From the NCBI GenBank assembly GCA_014189435.1, contig CP050293.1, forward strand, positions 129,001 to 193,000: a DNA stretch of 64,000 nt, given 5' to 3'. Position 1 is the first letter of the stretch, and each line of letters opens with the position of its first letter. The position numbers were made by a program, and so were the translations under genes. The notes under the pieces were generated by a model that saw only the letters and a program-made list of their open reading frames with translations, was not told the DNA's origin and ran no database searches. Positions 7,728-16,941 of the stretch are shown piece after piece. This DNA comes from Mesorhizobium loti (GTDB taxonomy: Bacteria; Pseudomonadota; Alphaproteobacteria; Rhizobiales; Rhizobiaceae).

Positions 7728-8639
7728 TATGGTGAGAACAGCCTTGCCGCTGAAGCTGCGCTGTCGCAATGCGTCCAGGGCTTGGGCGATGTCGGTCCAC
7801 GGCACGGTCATGGCCACACGCGTCTCGAGCCGGCGGGCTGCGACCAGAGCGAGCAGCGAGGCGATGTCCTCGCCAATGCCTGGACCTGACGTGTAGTACG
7901 CAAAAGTCTGAAGCCTCGCCCCTTCATGATCCGGAACGAACTGGCGGAATCCGATGGGTGTGAGCTCGCCGCTGCTCGAACCGAACATGACTATGGTCCC
8001 GCCAGGTGCGACGCGTTCGATCGCGTGGGCGAGGCTTTGGCCGCCGACCGACTCGGTGATCAGCAAAAACGGTCCCTCGGCCAGTTCGATTGCTTCGACA
8101 ACCTGCTCGGCTCCAAGGCCGCGGAGGTCCTCGGCGTGCCGGGCGGCGGCGACCGCGGTTACCGAGGCGCCTTGCTCGCGGGCAATCTGGATTTGGAAAC
8201 GACCGACCGCACCGCTAGCACCGGTGATCAGGACATGCTGGCCGGTCAGGTCGCCGCCATGGCGCAAAGTCCTCAGCGCCGTCGTGCCGGCGACCGGAAG
8301 CGTGGCTGCGGAAACGAAGCTGACGTCATCCGGCAGAACCGCGAGACGGTCGGTCGGAACGGCGATCCGTTGCGCCCACCCGGCCTGGTCGACCAGAGCC
8401 GCAACCCGGGCGCCCATGGCTGGCCCGGAACCATCGGCTGCTGCCCGTTCGACAAACCCGGCGATGTCCTGGCCGGGTATCCAGCCGTTCGGACGGATGG
8501 CGAGCAGGCGCAGTTCGCCGCGGTTCAACGAGGTCGCGCGGACCGAGACAAGCGCTTCGTTCGAGGCCGGCTGAGGTTCGGCGAGTTCCGCGATCCTCAA
8601 TCCGGTCGCGCTTTCGGAAGAGATGACGAGGGCAAGCAT
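7719..8639 (-). CDS. Zinc-independent quinone oxidoreductase (MDR superfamily)
   Basis: This 306-residue protein belongs to the quinone-oxidoreductase branch of medium-chain dehydrogenases. The N-terminal GroES-like domain contains PGQDIAGFVE, and the NADPH-binding motif is GASGAVGRFQIQIAREQ near residue 140. It lacks the structural zinc cysteines of alcohol dehydrogenases. It likely reduces quinones or enones with NADPH. GAGGT sits seven bases before the ATG. It is divergent from an AraC-type regulator with a 108-base shared promoter region, so that regulator probably controls it. Confidence 0.85.
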   Translation of the reverse strand: MLALVISSESATGLRIAELAEPQPASNEALVSVRATSLNRGELRLLAIRPNGWIPGQDIAGFVERAAADGSGPAMGARVAALVDQAGWAQRIAVPTDRLAVLPDDVSFVSAATLPVAGTTALRTLRHGGDLTGQHVLITGASGAVGRFQIQIAREQGASVTAVAAARHAEDLRGLGAEQVVEAIELAEGPFLLITESVGGQSLAHAIERVAPGGTIVMFGSSSGELTPIGFRQFVPDHEGARLQTFAYYTSGPGIGEDIASLLALVAARRLETRVAMTVPWTDIAQALDALRQRSFSGKAVLTITG

Positions 8640-8747
8640 GGTTCATACCTCACTGTTGCGCGTTGGACGCACGGCAGTGGAACCTATCGATTTTTGCCTT
8701 TGAATAATTTAGACATCAAAGCATCTGATCGCTAAAAACAGTCAATC

Positions 8748-9548
8748 ATGAGACAACCCCTCCGCTACCCCTGGCTCAATTTCGATGTGGATGACCTTTC
8801 CGCGCCGGCGATTGCCGTGCGCGTCGACATCCCCGAGACCAGAGCGGAGGTACCCTCCCATTGGCACCGCAAGGGCCAACTCGTTTTCGCGCTTGCAGGC
8901 GGCGTCACCTGCCGCGTCCCCAGCGGCCTGTGGATGGTGCCGCCGCATAGCGGGGTCTGGATTCCAAGCGGCATGGAGCACAGCAATGTCGCGACCGCCA
9001 ACGCCCGTATTTTCTTCGTGTATATCGAGCCGGGAGCTGCCGATCTGCCGGACAGATGCTGCACGCTCTCGATCTCGCCGCTGCTGCGCGAACTGATCAT
9101 CGAGCTTTCCAATGGTGTGCAGGACGATCCGGCGAGGGATGAGCTTTTGACCAGGACCCTGCTCACCGAGCTGCCGCGCATGCCTGTCCAGCAGCTGCAT
9201 CTGCCGATCTCATCCGAGCCGCGCTTGCGGCGGATCGCCGAAGCGTTGGCGCAAGATCCTGCCGACCGCAGCACATTGGCAGAATGGGCCAATCGCGTCG
9301 CGCTCAGCGAAAGCAGTCTCGCCCGTCTCGTGGTGAAGGAGACTGGCTTATGCTTCGGGCGCTGGCGTCAGCAATTGCACTTGATCGTCGCAATACGAGA
9401 GCTGGCCTCCGGCGCCAGCGTGCAGCAAGTTTCGGGCGATCTCGGTTATGAATCCGTCACGGCCTTCATCACCATGTTCAAGAAGGCACTCGGCAAGCCC
9501 CCGGCAAAATACCTCAGCAGTGTCGTGCACCATGGCGGCGCGGCTTAG
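8748..9548 (+). CDS. AraC-family transcriptional regulator with cupin sensor
   Basis: The 266-residue protein has an N-terminal cupin-like sensing domain (SHWHRKGQLVFAL and WIPSGMEHSN hold the typical histidines) and a C-terminal AraC double helix-turn-helix. That part begins around residue 165 and includes ALSESSLARL and the second helix DLGYESVTAFITMFKKALGKPP. It belongs to the group of small-molecule sensors that often control an adjacent oxidoreductase. No clear ribosome-binding site precedes the ATG at 8748. Its target is probably the divergent quinone reductase. Its stop overlaps that of the convergent antiporter gene by four bases. Confidence 0.85.
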   Translation: MRQPLRYPWLNFDVDDLSAPAIAVRVDIPETRAEVPSHWHRKGQLVFALAGGVTCRVPSGLWMVPPHSGVWIPSGMEHSNVATANARIFFVYIEPGAADLPDRCCTLSISPLLRELIIELSNGVQDDPARDELLTRTLLTELPRMPVQQLHLPISSEPRLRRIAEALAQDPADRSTLAEWANRVALSESSLARLVVKETGLCFGRWRQQLHLIVAIRELASGASVQQVSGDLGYESVTAFITMFKKALGKPPAKYLSSVVHHGGAA

Positions 9549-11329
9549 GCAGCGGACGGTTCGGCAGCCCCCGGCTTGTGACCCAACACCTCTTCGACAA
9601 TGCCCCGCGCAATCTCGCGCTCGCCCATGATCACCGTGTTGGCGCCGAGGCCCTTGAGGTGCTCGACCTCGGCGTCGGAATGGGCACGGGCGATGACGTT
9701 GATGCCGGGGTTGGCGGCACGTGCCCTGAGCACGATCTGGCCAGCCTCGAAGGCATTGGGAATGGCCAGGATCAGCCGCTTCGCCCCTTCGGGATTGGCG
9801 GCGGCGAACACTTCGGCGTTGGCCGCGTTGCCGGAGACGGTCTCGATACCGTCGGCTTTCAGTCTGGCCAGTGTCTTGTCGGCATCCTCGACGACGAGGA
9901 AGGGCAGGGCGGCCTCTTTCAACGACGCCCCGACGAGACTGCCGACGCGACCATAACCGATCAGGATGGCGTGGTTGGTGAGGGTTGTCCTGGGCGGCGG
10001 CCCGTCTTCCGCTTTCGTCGTGGCTGCAACAGAGGCGACCTGGCCCGGTTCCGTCGCCGGGCCGACCGGCTTTGCCTCGACCGGCGGTGCCGTCCTGGCG
10101 GCGCGCCGCTCCAGCCATGGCTTCATCCAGTCGATGGCCAGGAACATCAGCGGGTTCAGCACGATCGAAAGGATGGCGCCGGCCAGAATGAGGTCGCGAC
10201 CTTGTTCGGGCAACAGTTTCAGCCCGACGCCGAGCTCGGCCAGGATAAAGGAGAATTCGCCGATCTGGGCAAGGCTTGCCGAGATCATCAGTGCCGTGGC
10301 CAGGGGATAGCCGAAGGCGACGACGATGACGAACGCCGCCAAGGATTTGCCGATGACGATGATGGCCAACGTCGCCAGGATCGGCCAGCCATTGCTGATC
10401 AGGCTGAACGGGTCGAACAGCATGCCGACCGAGACGAAGAACAGCACGGAAAAGGCATCGCGCAGCGGCAGCGATTCTTCCGCCGCGCGGTGGCTAAGTT
10501 CTGACTCGCTCATGATCATGCCGGCGAAGAAGGCACCCAGCGCCAGCGAGACCCCGAACAGTTTTGCCGCGCCGAAGGCGACGCCGAGAGCTATGGCGAG
10601 CACCGCCAGCCGGAACAATTCGCGCGAGCCGGTGTGGGCGACATAGTGCAGGATCCAGGGAATGACCCGGCGGCCGACCACCAGCATGACGACGACGAAA
10701 GCGGCGACCTTGGCCAGCGTGACGCCGACGACGCCCCAGATGCCGTAGCTGGCCGGTAGCGACAGCAGGCCGCTCGCATGGGTGTCCACCTGCTCCTGGC
10801 CGCCGAGCACGCCGGCAAGGGCCGGCAGCAGCACCAGCGCCAGCACCATGGCCAGGTCCTCGACGATCAGCCAGCCGACGGCGATGCGGCCGCGCTCGGT
10901 CTCGATCATCCGGCGCTCCTGCAGCGCGCGCAGCAACACCACGGTCGAGGCGACCGACAGCGCCAGGCCGAAAACCAGCCCCGCACCCATCGACCAGCCG
11001 AGCATCCAGGCAAGGCCGGCGCCGAGCGCGGTGGCAAAGCCGATCTGGACGATGGCGCCGGGCACAGCGATGGCGCGCACCGACAGAAGGTCCTTCAACG
11101 AGAAGTGCAGGCCGACGCCGAACATCAGCAGGATGACGCCGATTTCGGCCAGTTCGTTGGCAAGGCCGGCATCGGCGACGAAACCGGGCGTGTTCGGCCC
11201 GACCAACACGCCGGCTACGAGATAGCCGACCAGCGGCGGAATACGGAAGCGGTTGGCGAGAGCGCCGAAGACGAAAGCCAGCCCCAGACCGGCGACAATG
11301 GTGGCGATAAGGGGCGTGTCATGCGGCAT
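9545..11329 (-). CDS. Kef/YbaL-type cation:proton antiporter with RCK domain
   Basis: This 594-residue CPA2 transporter has about 12 membrane spans in residues 5-390, starting with a hydrophobic IATIVAGLGLAFVFGAL. A linker of about 60 residues is followed by a TrkA-N/RCK domain from about residue 455, where HAILIGYGRVGSLVG is the nucleotide-binding GxGxxG. The order and length match E. coli YbaL (558 residues) more closely than KefB/KefC. It probably exchanges K+ or Na+ for H+ across the inner membrane, gated by a nucleotide or other ligand bound to the RCK domain. It looks monocistronic. Confidence 0.88.
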   Translation of the reverse strand: MPHDTPLIATIVAGLGLAFVFGALANRFRIPPLVGYLVAGVLVGPNTPGFVADAGLANELAEIGVILLMFGVGLHFSLKDLLSVRAIAVPGAIVQIGFATALGAGLAWMLGWSMGAGLVFGLALSVASTVVLLRALQERRMIETERGRIAVGWLIVEDLAMVLALVLLPALAGVLGGQEQVDTHASGLLSLPASYGIWGVVGVTLAKVAAFVVVMLVVGRRVIPWILHYVAHTGSRELFRLAVLAIALGVAFGAAKLFGVSLALGAFFAGMIMSESELSHRAAEESLPLRDAFSVLFFVSVGMLFDPFSLISNGWPILATLAIIVIGKSLAAFVIVVAFGYPLATALMISASLAQIGEFSFILAELGVGLKLLPEQGRDLILAGAILSIVLNPLMFLAIDWMKPWLERRAARTAPPVEAKPVGPATEPGQVASVAATTKAEDGPPPRTTLTNHAILIGYGRVGSLVGASLKEAALPFLVVEDADKTLARLKADGIETVSGNAANAEVFAAANPEGAKRLILAIPNAFEAGQIVLRARAANPGINVIARAHSDAEVEHLKGLGANTVIMGEREIARGIVEEVLGHKPGAAEPSAA

Positions 11330-11936
11330 TGTCTATGGAGCGCCTTTCAAAATCAGCAATGTTGGATGGTCGCCGCCCGAAGCCGCCGCCTGTTTGCAAT
11401 ATGGTGGATGGGGTGTCGGCGATGCAACCCGCAAAGCCATGAAATCGACGGTGCGGCCGCAAAAACTTGACCGGCAGCCGAAGAAACCGCCGGTCGGATT
11501 TGAATTCGCGCGATGATGTTTCGCTCCGATCCGACGCGATCGATCGACAACGATCAGGCTGTGGTTGGTCAGTGTCTTGGGAATTTCGGCGGGTCACTTT
11601 GTCCCCGACTTCCGAACCGGTAATGTTCTAACCGGACCCTCGCGGGTGCCGGCCATGCAGGTTGTCCAATGCCTGCGACTTTAATCTACTAAATTGGTAG
11701 AATTTAGAAAAAACTGTTTTGCGGCTTTTCTCGTTGGGCGCTAAAAGACCTACAAATCAAGGCCTGCGACAGCAGCTTGAATCCGCTCCATCCGCCGATG
11801 AGGAATATTTTTCTCTTGGCCGGGATGCTTTCAGAAAAGCGATTGCATCCCGACAGGCGATGCGCGAGTGCGTTCCTTCTGGTTTCTCACGCCCGCGCGT
11901 AGAACTGCAAGCCTGTTCAGGATTCCGCTCGCGCCC
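11330..11936. other. 607-base intergenic region upstream of the sulfur operon
   Basis: No convincing gene is seen. Small open frames here lack ribosome-binding sites and protein-like composition. The right half is AT-richer and holds the dyad at 11685-11701. The long leader between that dyad and cysG (about 230 bases) may be untranslated mRNA. I found no recognisable riboswitch fold by eye. Confidence 0.4.
11685..11701. promoter_or_regulatory. Candidate operator of the sulfate-assimilation operon
   Basis: TCTAC-TAAATTG-GTAGA is an inverted repeat embedded in an AT-rich island (TTTAATCTAC...GTAGAATTTAG) within otherwise GC-rich DNA, about 235 bases upstream of cysG. Dyads of this size are typical for Rrf2-type or similar sulfur and iron regulators. 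The assignment to a regulator is inference. Confidence 0.4.
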
Positions 11937-13388
11937 ATGTCGCACACTGCTCCCAAACTCAATGCCTTTCCCGTCTTCGTGCGGGTCGAGGGGCAGACCG
12001 TGGCCATCGTCGGCGGCGGCGAAGAGGCGCTGGCCAAGGCGCGGCTGATCGGACAGTCGAGCGCGGTCCTGCGCATCGTTGCGGAACACGCCGAGCCCGA
12101 CCTGCTCGCCTTCATCGCTCAGACCGGCGCCAATCATTTTGCCGCCGCCTACGACGCGTCTCAGCTCGAAGGCGCGGTCATGGTGTTTGCCGCCAGCGGC
12201 GATGAGGAACTCGATGGCCGTGTGGTCGCGGATGCGCGCCGCTTAAGCATTCCGGTCAATGCCGTCGACCGGCCTGAGCTTTGCGATTTCTTCACCCCGG
12301 CGCTGGTCAACCGCGCACCGGTCGCCATCGCCATCGGCACGGAAGGTGCAGGCCCGGTGCTTGCCCAGATGCTGCGCGGCCGCATCGACCGCATGCTGTC
12401 GCCCTCGCTCGGGCCGCTGGCAATCCTTGCCGCTTCGTTCCGCGGTGCTGCCGAGAAGCTGCTGCCGAGAGGCAATGCCCGTCGCCGCTTCTGGAACGAT
12501 TTCTTCGCTGGCGCTCCTGCCCGCGCGGCTGAAGCCGGCGAGCTTTCGCAGGCGCATGACGCCGCCGTCGATCTTCTGCTGTCGAACACGCCTGCTACGG
12601 GCCACATCGCGCTGGTCGGCGCCGGCCCAGGCGCTGAGGATCTTTTGACCTTGCGCGCCCACCGTTTGCTGATGGAAGCGGATGTCATCGTCCATGACGC
12701 GCTTGTGCCGGAGGCGGTCGTTGCCATGGGCCGCCGCGATGCCGAGCGCCTGCCGGTCGGAAAACGCAAGGGCTGCCACACCAAGAGCCAGGCCGAGATC
12801 AATGCGCTGCTGGTCGAGCTTGGCCGTGAAGGCAAGCGCGTCGTGCGGCTGAAGTCGGGCGATCCGCTGGTGTTCGGCCGGGCCGGCGAAGAGATGGCGG
12901 CACTGCGTGATGCCGGCATTGCCTACGAAGTGGTTCCGGGCGTCACCGCGGCCTTTGCCGCCGCTGCCGATTTCGAACTGCCGCTGACCTTGCGCGGTGT
13001 GTCCTCGTCGATGGTTTTCACGACCGGCCACGACCTCAAGGGCAATTCGCTGCCCGACTGGGCCAAGCTCGCCATTTCGGGCGCCACCGTCGCCGTCTAT
13101 ATGGGCCGCTCGGTCGCGGCCGAGGTTGCCGGCCGGCTGATCGAGGCCGGGCTGTCGCCGGATACCGCGGTGGCCGTGGTCGAGAATGCGAGCCTCGCCA
13201 ACCGCCGCCGCTTCCACGGCACGCTTGCCGACCTGCCGTCGCTGGAAGCGCGCGCCGATCTTTCCGGCCCGGTCATGACCATCATCGGCGATGCGGTCGC
13301 TGGCGCCAACTTTGAACGGTCCGAGCCGCTCGCGGCACACAGGCATGAAGGCGCGTCCAGTTCGGTCGCCGAAGGAGTTCAGCAATGA
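11937..13388 (+). CDS. cysG: Siroheme synthase (bifunctional methyltransferase/dehydrogenase-ferrochelatase)
   Basis: This 483-residue protein makes siroheme, the cofactor of sulfite reductase, from uroporphyrinogen III. The N-terminal half (about 1-210) has the NAD-binding VAIVGGGEEALAKARL of precorrin-2 dehydrogenase/ferrochelatase. The C-terminal half is SUMT-type uroporphyrinogen C-methyltransferase, with VGAGPGAEDLLTLRA, VIVHDALV and RLKSGDPLVFGR. E. coli CysG is 457 residues. I chose ATG 11937 because homology begins just after it. An in-frame ATG at 11868 would add 23 non-conserved residues. It overlaps the next gene by four bases (ATGA). Confidence 0.93.
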   Translation: MSHTAPKLNAFPVFVRVEGQTVAIVGGGEEALAKARLIGQSSAVLRIVAEHAEPDLLAFIAQTGANHFAAAYDASQLEGAVMVFAASGDEELDGRVVADARRLSIPVNAVDRPELCDFFTPALVNRAPVAIAIGTEGAGPVLAQMLRGRIDRMLSPSLGPLAILAASFRGAAEKLLPRGNARRRFWNDFFAGAPARAAEAGELSQAHDAAVDLLLSNTPATGHIALVGAGPGAEDLLTLRAHRLLMEADVIVHDALVPEAVVAMGRRDAERLPVGKRKGCHTKSQAEINALLVELGREGKRVVRLKSGDPLVFGRAGEEMAALRDAGIAYEVVPGVTAAFAAAADFELPLTLRGVSSSMVFTTGHDLKGNSLPDWAKLAISGATVAVYMGRSVAAEVAGRLIEAGLSPDTAVAVVENASLANRRRFHGTLADLPSLEARADLSGPVMTIIGDAVAGANFERSEPLAAHRHEGASSSVAEGVQQ

Positions 13389-13690
13389 AGATACTGACCG
13401 CCAACCGCCTCACCGACGGCATTGCCGTCTGGTATGCCGATGGCGGCTGGGCCGAGACGGTGGACCATGCCGACCTCGCCCATGACAAGGCAGCCGAGGA
13501 TAGGCTCGAGGCGATCGGCGCCAAGGCCTACGCCGCCAACGAAGTGGTCGACGTGAATTTGATCGATGCGGATGTCGTCAACGGCGTCGTCGAGCCGGTG
13601 CGGTTGCGCGAGAAGATCCGCGCCGCAGGTCCGACCATCCGCAACGATCTCGGCAAGCAAGCTGGCAAGCAGTCGACTTGGGCAGCATAA
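13385..13690 (+). CDS. DUF2849 protein of the sulfate-reduction operon
   Basis: The 101-residue protein starts MKILTANRLTDGIAVWYA, the signature of the DUF2849 family that sits between cysG and cysI in alphaproteobacteria. It begins at an ATGA overlap with cysG, so translation is probably coupled. There is no signal peptide or membrane span. Its conserved place next to the sulfite reductase hemoprotein suggests a helper role in sulfite reduction or siroheme delivery, but the biochemical function is not known to me. Confidence 0.82.
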   Translation: MKILTANRLTDGIAVWYADGGWAETVDHADLAHDKAAEDRLEAIGAKAYAANEVVDVNLIDADVVNGVVEPVRLREKIRAAGPTIRNDLGKQAGKQSTWAA

Positions 13691-13732
13691 CAAGACACCA
13701 GGCATGGGCGGACGCGCCCTGAAAGACGAAGC

Positions 13733-15403
13733 ATGTACCGTTACGATGAGTTCGACCACGATTTTGTCCAGGCCCGCGTCGCCGAGTTCAGCGACCAGGT
13801 CCAGCGCCGCCTTGCCGGCGAGATCACCGAGGACCAGTTCCGGCCGCTCAGGCTGATGAACGGCGTCTATCTTCAACTGCACGCCTACATGCTGCGCATC
13901 GCGGTGCCCTATGGCACGCTGAACGGCAAGCAGTTGCGCATGCTGGGCCACATCGCCCGCAAATACGACAAGGGCTACGGCCATTTCACCACGCGCCAGA
14001 ACATCCAGTTCAACTGGCCGGCGCTGTCGGACATTCCGGCGATCCTGGCCGATCTGGCAAGCGTCGAGATGCACGCCATCCAGACCAGCGGCAATTGCAT
14101 CCGCAATGTCACCGCTGACCATTTCGCCGGCGCCGCAGCCGATGAGGTCGCCGATCCGCGCCCCTATGCGGAAATCCTGCGCCAGTGGTCGTCGGTGCAT
14201 CCAGAATTCTCGTTCCTGCCGCGCAAGTTCAAGATCGCGGTGACGGGGGCCGAGCGGGACCGCGCTGCCATCCAGACCCACGACATCGGCCTGCACCTGA
14301 AGAAGAACGCTGCCGGCGAACTCGGTTTCGCCGTCTATATCGGCGGCGGCCAGGGCCGCACGCCGATGGTTGCCCGCAAGATCCGCGACTTCCTGCCGGA
14401 AGCCGACCTCTTGTCCTACTGCACGGCGATCCTGCGCGTTTACAACCTCTATGGCCGCCGCGACAACAAGTACAAGGCGCGCATCAAGATCCTCGTCCAT
14501 GAGACCGGCGTCGAGGAGATCACCCGCCAGGTCGAGGCCGAGTGGCAGGAATTGAAGGACGCCGAGCTGAAGCTGCCGGAAGCCGATATCCGCGCCATCG
14601 AGGCCTATTTCGCGCCGCCGGCGCTCACCGAGCGGCCGGAAGGCGACCAGGCGGTTAAGCTGGCGCGCCTGGATTCCAAGGGGTTCTCGGAGTGGCTCGA
14701 CCAGAACGTCGTGACGCACCGCCATCCCGACTACGCGGCGGTGACGATCTCGCTCAAGGGCATCGGCGAAGTGCCCGGCGACGCCTCGGACAGCCAGATG
14801 GAAGCGGTCGCCGACATCGCCGAAAAATATGCCTTTGACGAGCTGCGCGTCAGCCATGAGCAGAACCTGATCTTGCCGCATGTGGCGCGCGCCGACCTCA
14901 AGGCGGTCTATGATGCGCTGGTCGGCATCGGCCTGGCGACGGCCAATTCCAATTTGATATCGGACATCATCGCTTGCCCGGGCCTCGATTATTGCGCGCT
15001 GGCGACGGCGCGCTCGATCCCGATCGCGCAGGAAATCTCGCGCCGCTTCGCCTCGCTGGAGCGGCAGCGCGAGATCGGTGAACTGAAGCTGAAGATCTCC
15101 GGCTGCATCAACGCCTGTGGCCATCACCATGTCGGCCATATCGGCATCCTCGGCGTCGAGAAGAAGGGCTCCGAGCTCTATCAGGTGACGCTGGGCGGCT
15201 CGGCCGACGAGAACACCTCGGTCGGCGAGATCATCGGCCGCGGCTTCTCCTCGGAAGAGATCACCGACGCCATCGAGCAGATCGTCGAGACCTATCTCGG
15301 CCTTCGCCTCGACCCACAAGAGAAATTCATCGACGCCTACCGCCGTGTCGGTCCCGCGCCGTTCAAGGAGGCGCTCTATGCTGGCGAAACCAAGGCCGCT
15401 TGA
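13733..15403 (+). CDS. cysI: Sulfite (nitrite/sulfite) reductase hemoprotein
   Basis: This 556-residue protein reduces sulfite to sulfide with six electrons using siroheme and a [4Fe-4S] cluster. The cluster ligands are visible as C-x5-C (CPGLDYC, about residue 416) and C-x3-C (CINAC, about residue 458), followed by GHHHVGHIG. The substrate-side region NLYGRRDNKYKARIKILVHE is also typical. No flavoprotein CysJ lies nearby. It therefore probably takes electrons from ferredoxin or another donor, as in other rhizobia. The next gene's start lies inside this gene's end. Confidence 0.92.
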   Translation: MYRYDEFDHDFVQARVAEFSDQVQRRLAGEITEDQFRPLRLMNGVYLQLHAYMLRIAVPYGTLNGKQLRMLGHIARKYDKGYGHFTTRQNIQFNWPALSDIPAILADLASVEMHAIQTSGNCIRNVTADHFAGAAADEVADPRPYAEILRQWSSVHPEFSFLPRKFKIAVTGAERDRAAIQTHDIGLHLKKNAAGELGFAVYIGGGQGRTPMVARKIRDFLPEADLLSYCTAILRVYNLYGRRDNKYKARIKILVHETGVEEITRQVEAEWQELKDAELKLPEADIRAIEAYFAPPALTERPEGDQAVKLARLDSKGFSEWLDQNVVTHRHPDYAAVTISLKGIGEVPGDASDSQMEAVADIAEKYAFDELRVSHEQNLILPHVARADLKAVYDALVGIGLATANSNLISDIIACPGLDYCALATARSIPIAQEISRRFASLERQREIGELKLKISGCINACGHHHVGHIGILGVEKKGSELYQVTLGGSADENTSVGEIIGRGFSSEEITDAIEQIVETYLGLRLDPQEKFIDAYRRVGPAPFKEALYAGETKAA

Positions 15404-16142
15404 CCGTATTGCCGACGTCGATGACGGCATCGCCGCCAAGGCGGCCGGGCTCGATGCGCTCTATGGTCATCTGAAGCCGCTCGAGATCATCGAACACTCG
15501 GCCCGCGAACTGTTTCTCGACGAGATCGCCGCGGTGTCGTCGTTCGGCGCGGACTCGGCCGTGCTGCTGCACATGATCGCCAAGATCGACCGGACGCTGC
15601 CGGTCATCTTCCTCGACACCGGCAAGCATTTCGAGGAGACGCTCGGCTATCGCGATGCGCTTGCTGCCGATTTCGGGCTGACCAACATAAGGGTGATCAA
15701 GCCCGAGGAAGCGGCGCTCGAGCGGATCGATCCGACGGGCAATCTGCATCAGAGCAACACCGATGCCTGCTGCGACGTGCGCAAGGTCGAGCCGCTGGCG
15801 CGGGGCGTTGCCCCCTTCCGCGCCTGGTTCACCGGTCGCAAGCGCTTCCAGGCCTCGACCCGGGCAGCACTTCCGGTGTTCGAAGCGGTTGGTCCGCGCA
15901 TCCGTATCAATCCGCTGGCGCATTGGACGACATCGGATCAGGCGGACTACATGCGCGCGCATGCGCTGCGCGAAAATCCGCTGGTCGCCTATGGCTATCT
16001 GTCGATCGGCTGCTTCCCGTGCACGCAGCCGGTGCAGCCGGGCGAGGACGCGCGCAGCGGCCGCTGGGCCGGTCATGCCAAGACCGAGTGCGGCATTCAC
16101 CTGTCAGGGCTGGAGAAGTCGCTGACCGACGCATCCCTTTAG
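15378..16142 (+). CDS. cysH: Adenylyl-sulfate (APS) reductase, CysH family
   Basis: The 254-residue protein reduces activated sulfate to sulfite. It has the PAPS-reductase fold with SSFGADSAVLLHM as P-loop-like motif and the catalytic C-terminal ECGIHL. The paired cysteines CC (DACCDVRK) and C-x-x-C (CFPCTQP) bind a [4Fe-4S] cluster and mark the APS-using bacterial type rather than the PAPS-using E. coli type. GGAGG lies seven bases before ATG 15378, which is 26 bases inside the end of cysI. Tight overlap implies a shared message. Confidence 0.92.
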   Translation: MLAKPRPLDRIADVDDGIAAKAAGLDALYGHLKPLEIIEHSARELFLDEIAAVSSFGADSAVLLHMIAKIDRTLPVIFLDTGKHFEETLGYRDALAADFGLTNIRVIKPEEAALERIDPTGNLHQSNTDACCDVRKVEPLARGVAPFRAWFTGRKRFQASTRAALPVFEAVGPRIRINPLAHWTTSDQADYMRAHALRENPLVAYGYLSIGCFPCTQPVQPGEDARSGRWAGHAKTECGIHLSGLEKSLTDASL

Positions 16143-16149
16143 GGTATGT

Positions 16150-16275
16150 TGATATTCAGCCGGCCTGCAAACGGCAGCTTCCTGCGCTTCCGGTGTTCAC
16201 GTACTTCAAGTACGCTCCGCTCGCCGCAGGGCGGCCCCGGAAGCCACCATTTTCGGCGCGACCTGACCTGAACAC
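16150..16275. repeat. Intergenic hairpin element in the cys operon
   Basis: The 169-base gap between cysH and the DUF934 gene contains a perfect dyad CGTACTT-C-AAGTACG (16200-16214). It sits inside a larger imperfect stem formed by CGCTTCCGG and CCGGAAGC. The sequence style (GATATTCAGCCGGCCTGC, then GTACTTCAAGTACGCTCCGC) matches a repeat I associate with Mesorhizobium intergenic DNA. It may stabilise or attenuate the operon message. Confidence 0.5.
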
Positions 16276-16311
16276 ACACAATGAGCTTCTTGAGTTTTTT
16301 AGGAATTTTTG

Positions 16312-16845
16312 ATGACTGAACCGACGATACCGGAGACCCGCCTCTGGACCCCTACGGGTTTTCGCGATGATGAGTGGACGCATGCCGAAGGCGCCGAGGC
16401 GCTGTCCGGCAACGGCCGCTTCATCCTGCCGCTGCAGGCGTTCCTCGATCTGGAGCCGGAGGTGCGCCGGTCTGCCAAGGAGCGGCTCGGCGTCGTGCTG
16501 CAGCCGGGCGATCAGCTCGAAAAGATCGCCGATCTGCTCGACCAGCTGTCTTTGGTGGCGCTGGTCTTCCCGGCCTTCAGCGACGGACGCTCCTTCTCCA
16601 AGGGCGAATTGCTGCGCAGCCGCTACGATTTCGAAGGTGCGGTGCGCGCCACCGGGCAGGTTCTGGTCGACCAGTTGCCGCATATGCTGCGGCTCGGCTT
16701 CGACGAGTTCGAGATCTCGAATCCGGTGCTGTTGAAGCGACTGGAGGAGGGCCGCACCGGCGGGTTGGGGCTCTACTACCAGCCAGCCGCCGTGCCGGAG
16801 CCCAAGGGCCCAAAATATTCCTGGCGCCGCCTTCGCAACAGCTGA
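16312..16845 (+). CDS. DUF934 protein of the sulfate-reduction operon
   Basis: The 177-residue protein carries the DUF934 signature: LEKIADLLDQLSLVALVFPAFSDGRSFS and LVDQLPHMLRLGFDEFE. DUF934 genes are regular partners of cysH and cysI in proteobacteria and are thought to assist sulfite reduction, but no activity is established. I used ATG 16312, which follows TAGGAATTTTTG. A TTG one codon earlier is possible. A hairpin-forming spacer separates it from cysH. It is probably still part of the operon. Confidence 0.85.
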   Translation: MTEPTIPETRLWTPTGFRDDEWTHAEGAEALSGNGRFILPLQAFLDLEPEVRRSAKERLGVVLQPGDQLEKIADLLDQLSLVALVFPAFSDGRSFSKGELLRSRYDFEGAVRATGQVLVDQLPHMLRLGFDEFEISNPVLLKRLEEGRTGGLGLYYQPAAVPEPKGPKYSWRRLRNS

Positions 16846-16941
16846 CGCAGCGGTAATTCCGTACGCCTTTACATCAGCGGTGATCGGGCCTTCTCTTGGT
16901 CGTCCGGACGGAAACATCCGCCGGGTGAGAGGGAGGAGATC

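Noticed and set aside
11702..11936. A riboswitch in the cysG leader
   Set aside because: I could not find a conserved core of SAM-type, cobalamin or other riboswitches by eye. The leader is long but has no recognisable fold.
13379..15439. 686-codon open frame on the minus strand
   Set aside because: Antisense to DUF2849 and cysI, both with strong family motifs.
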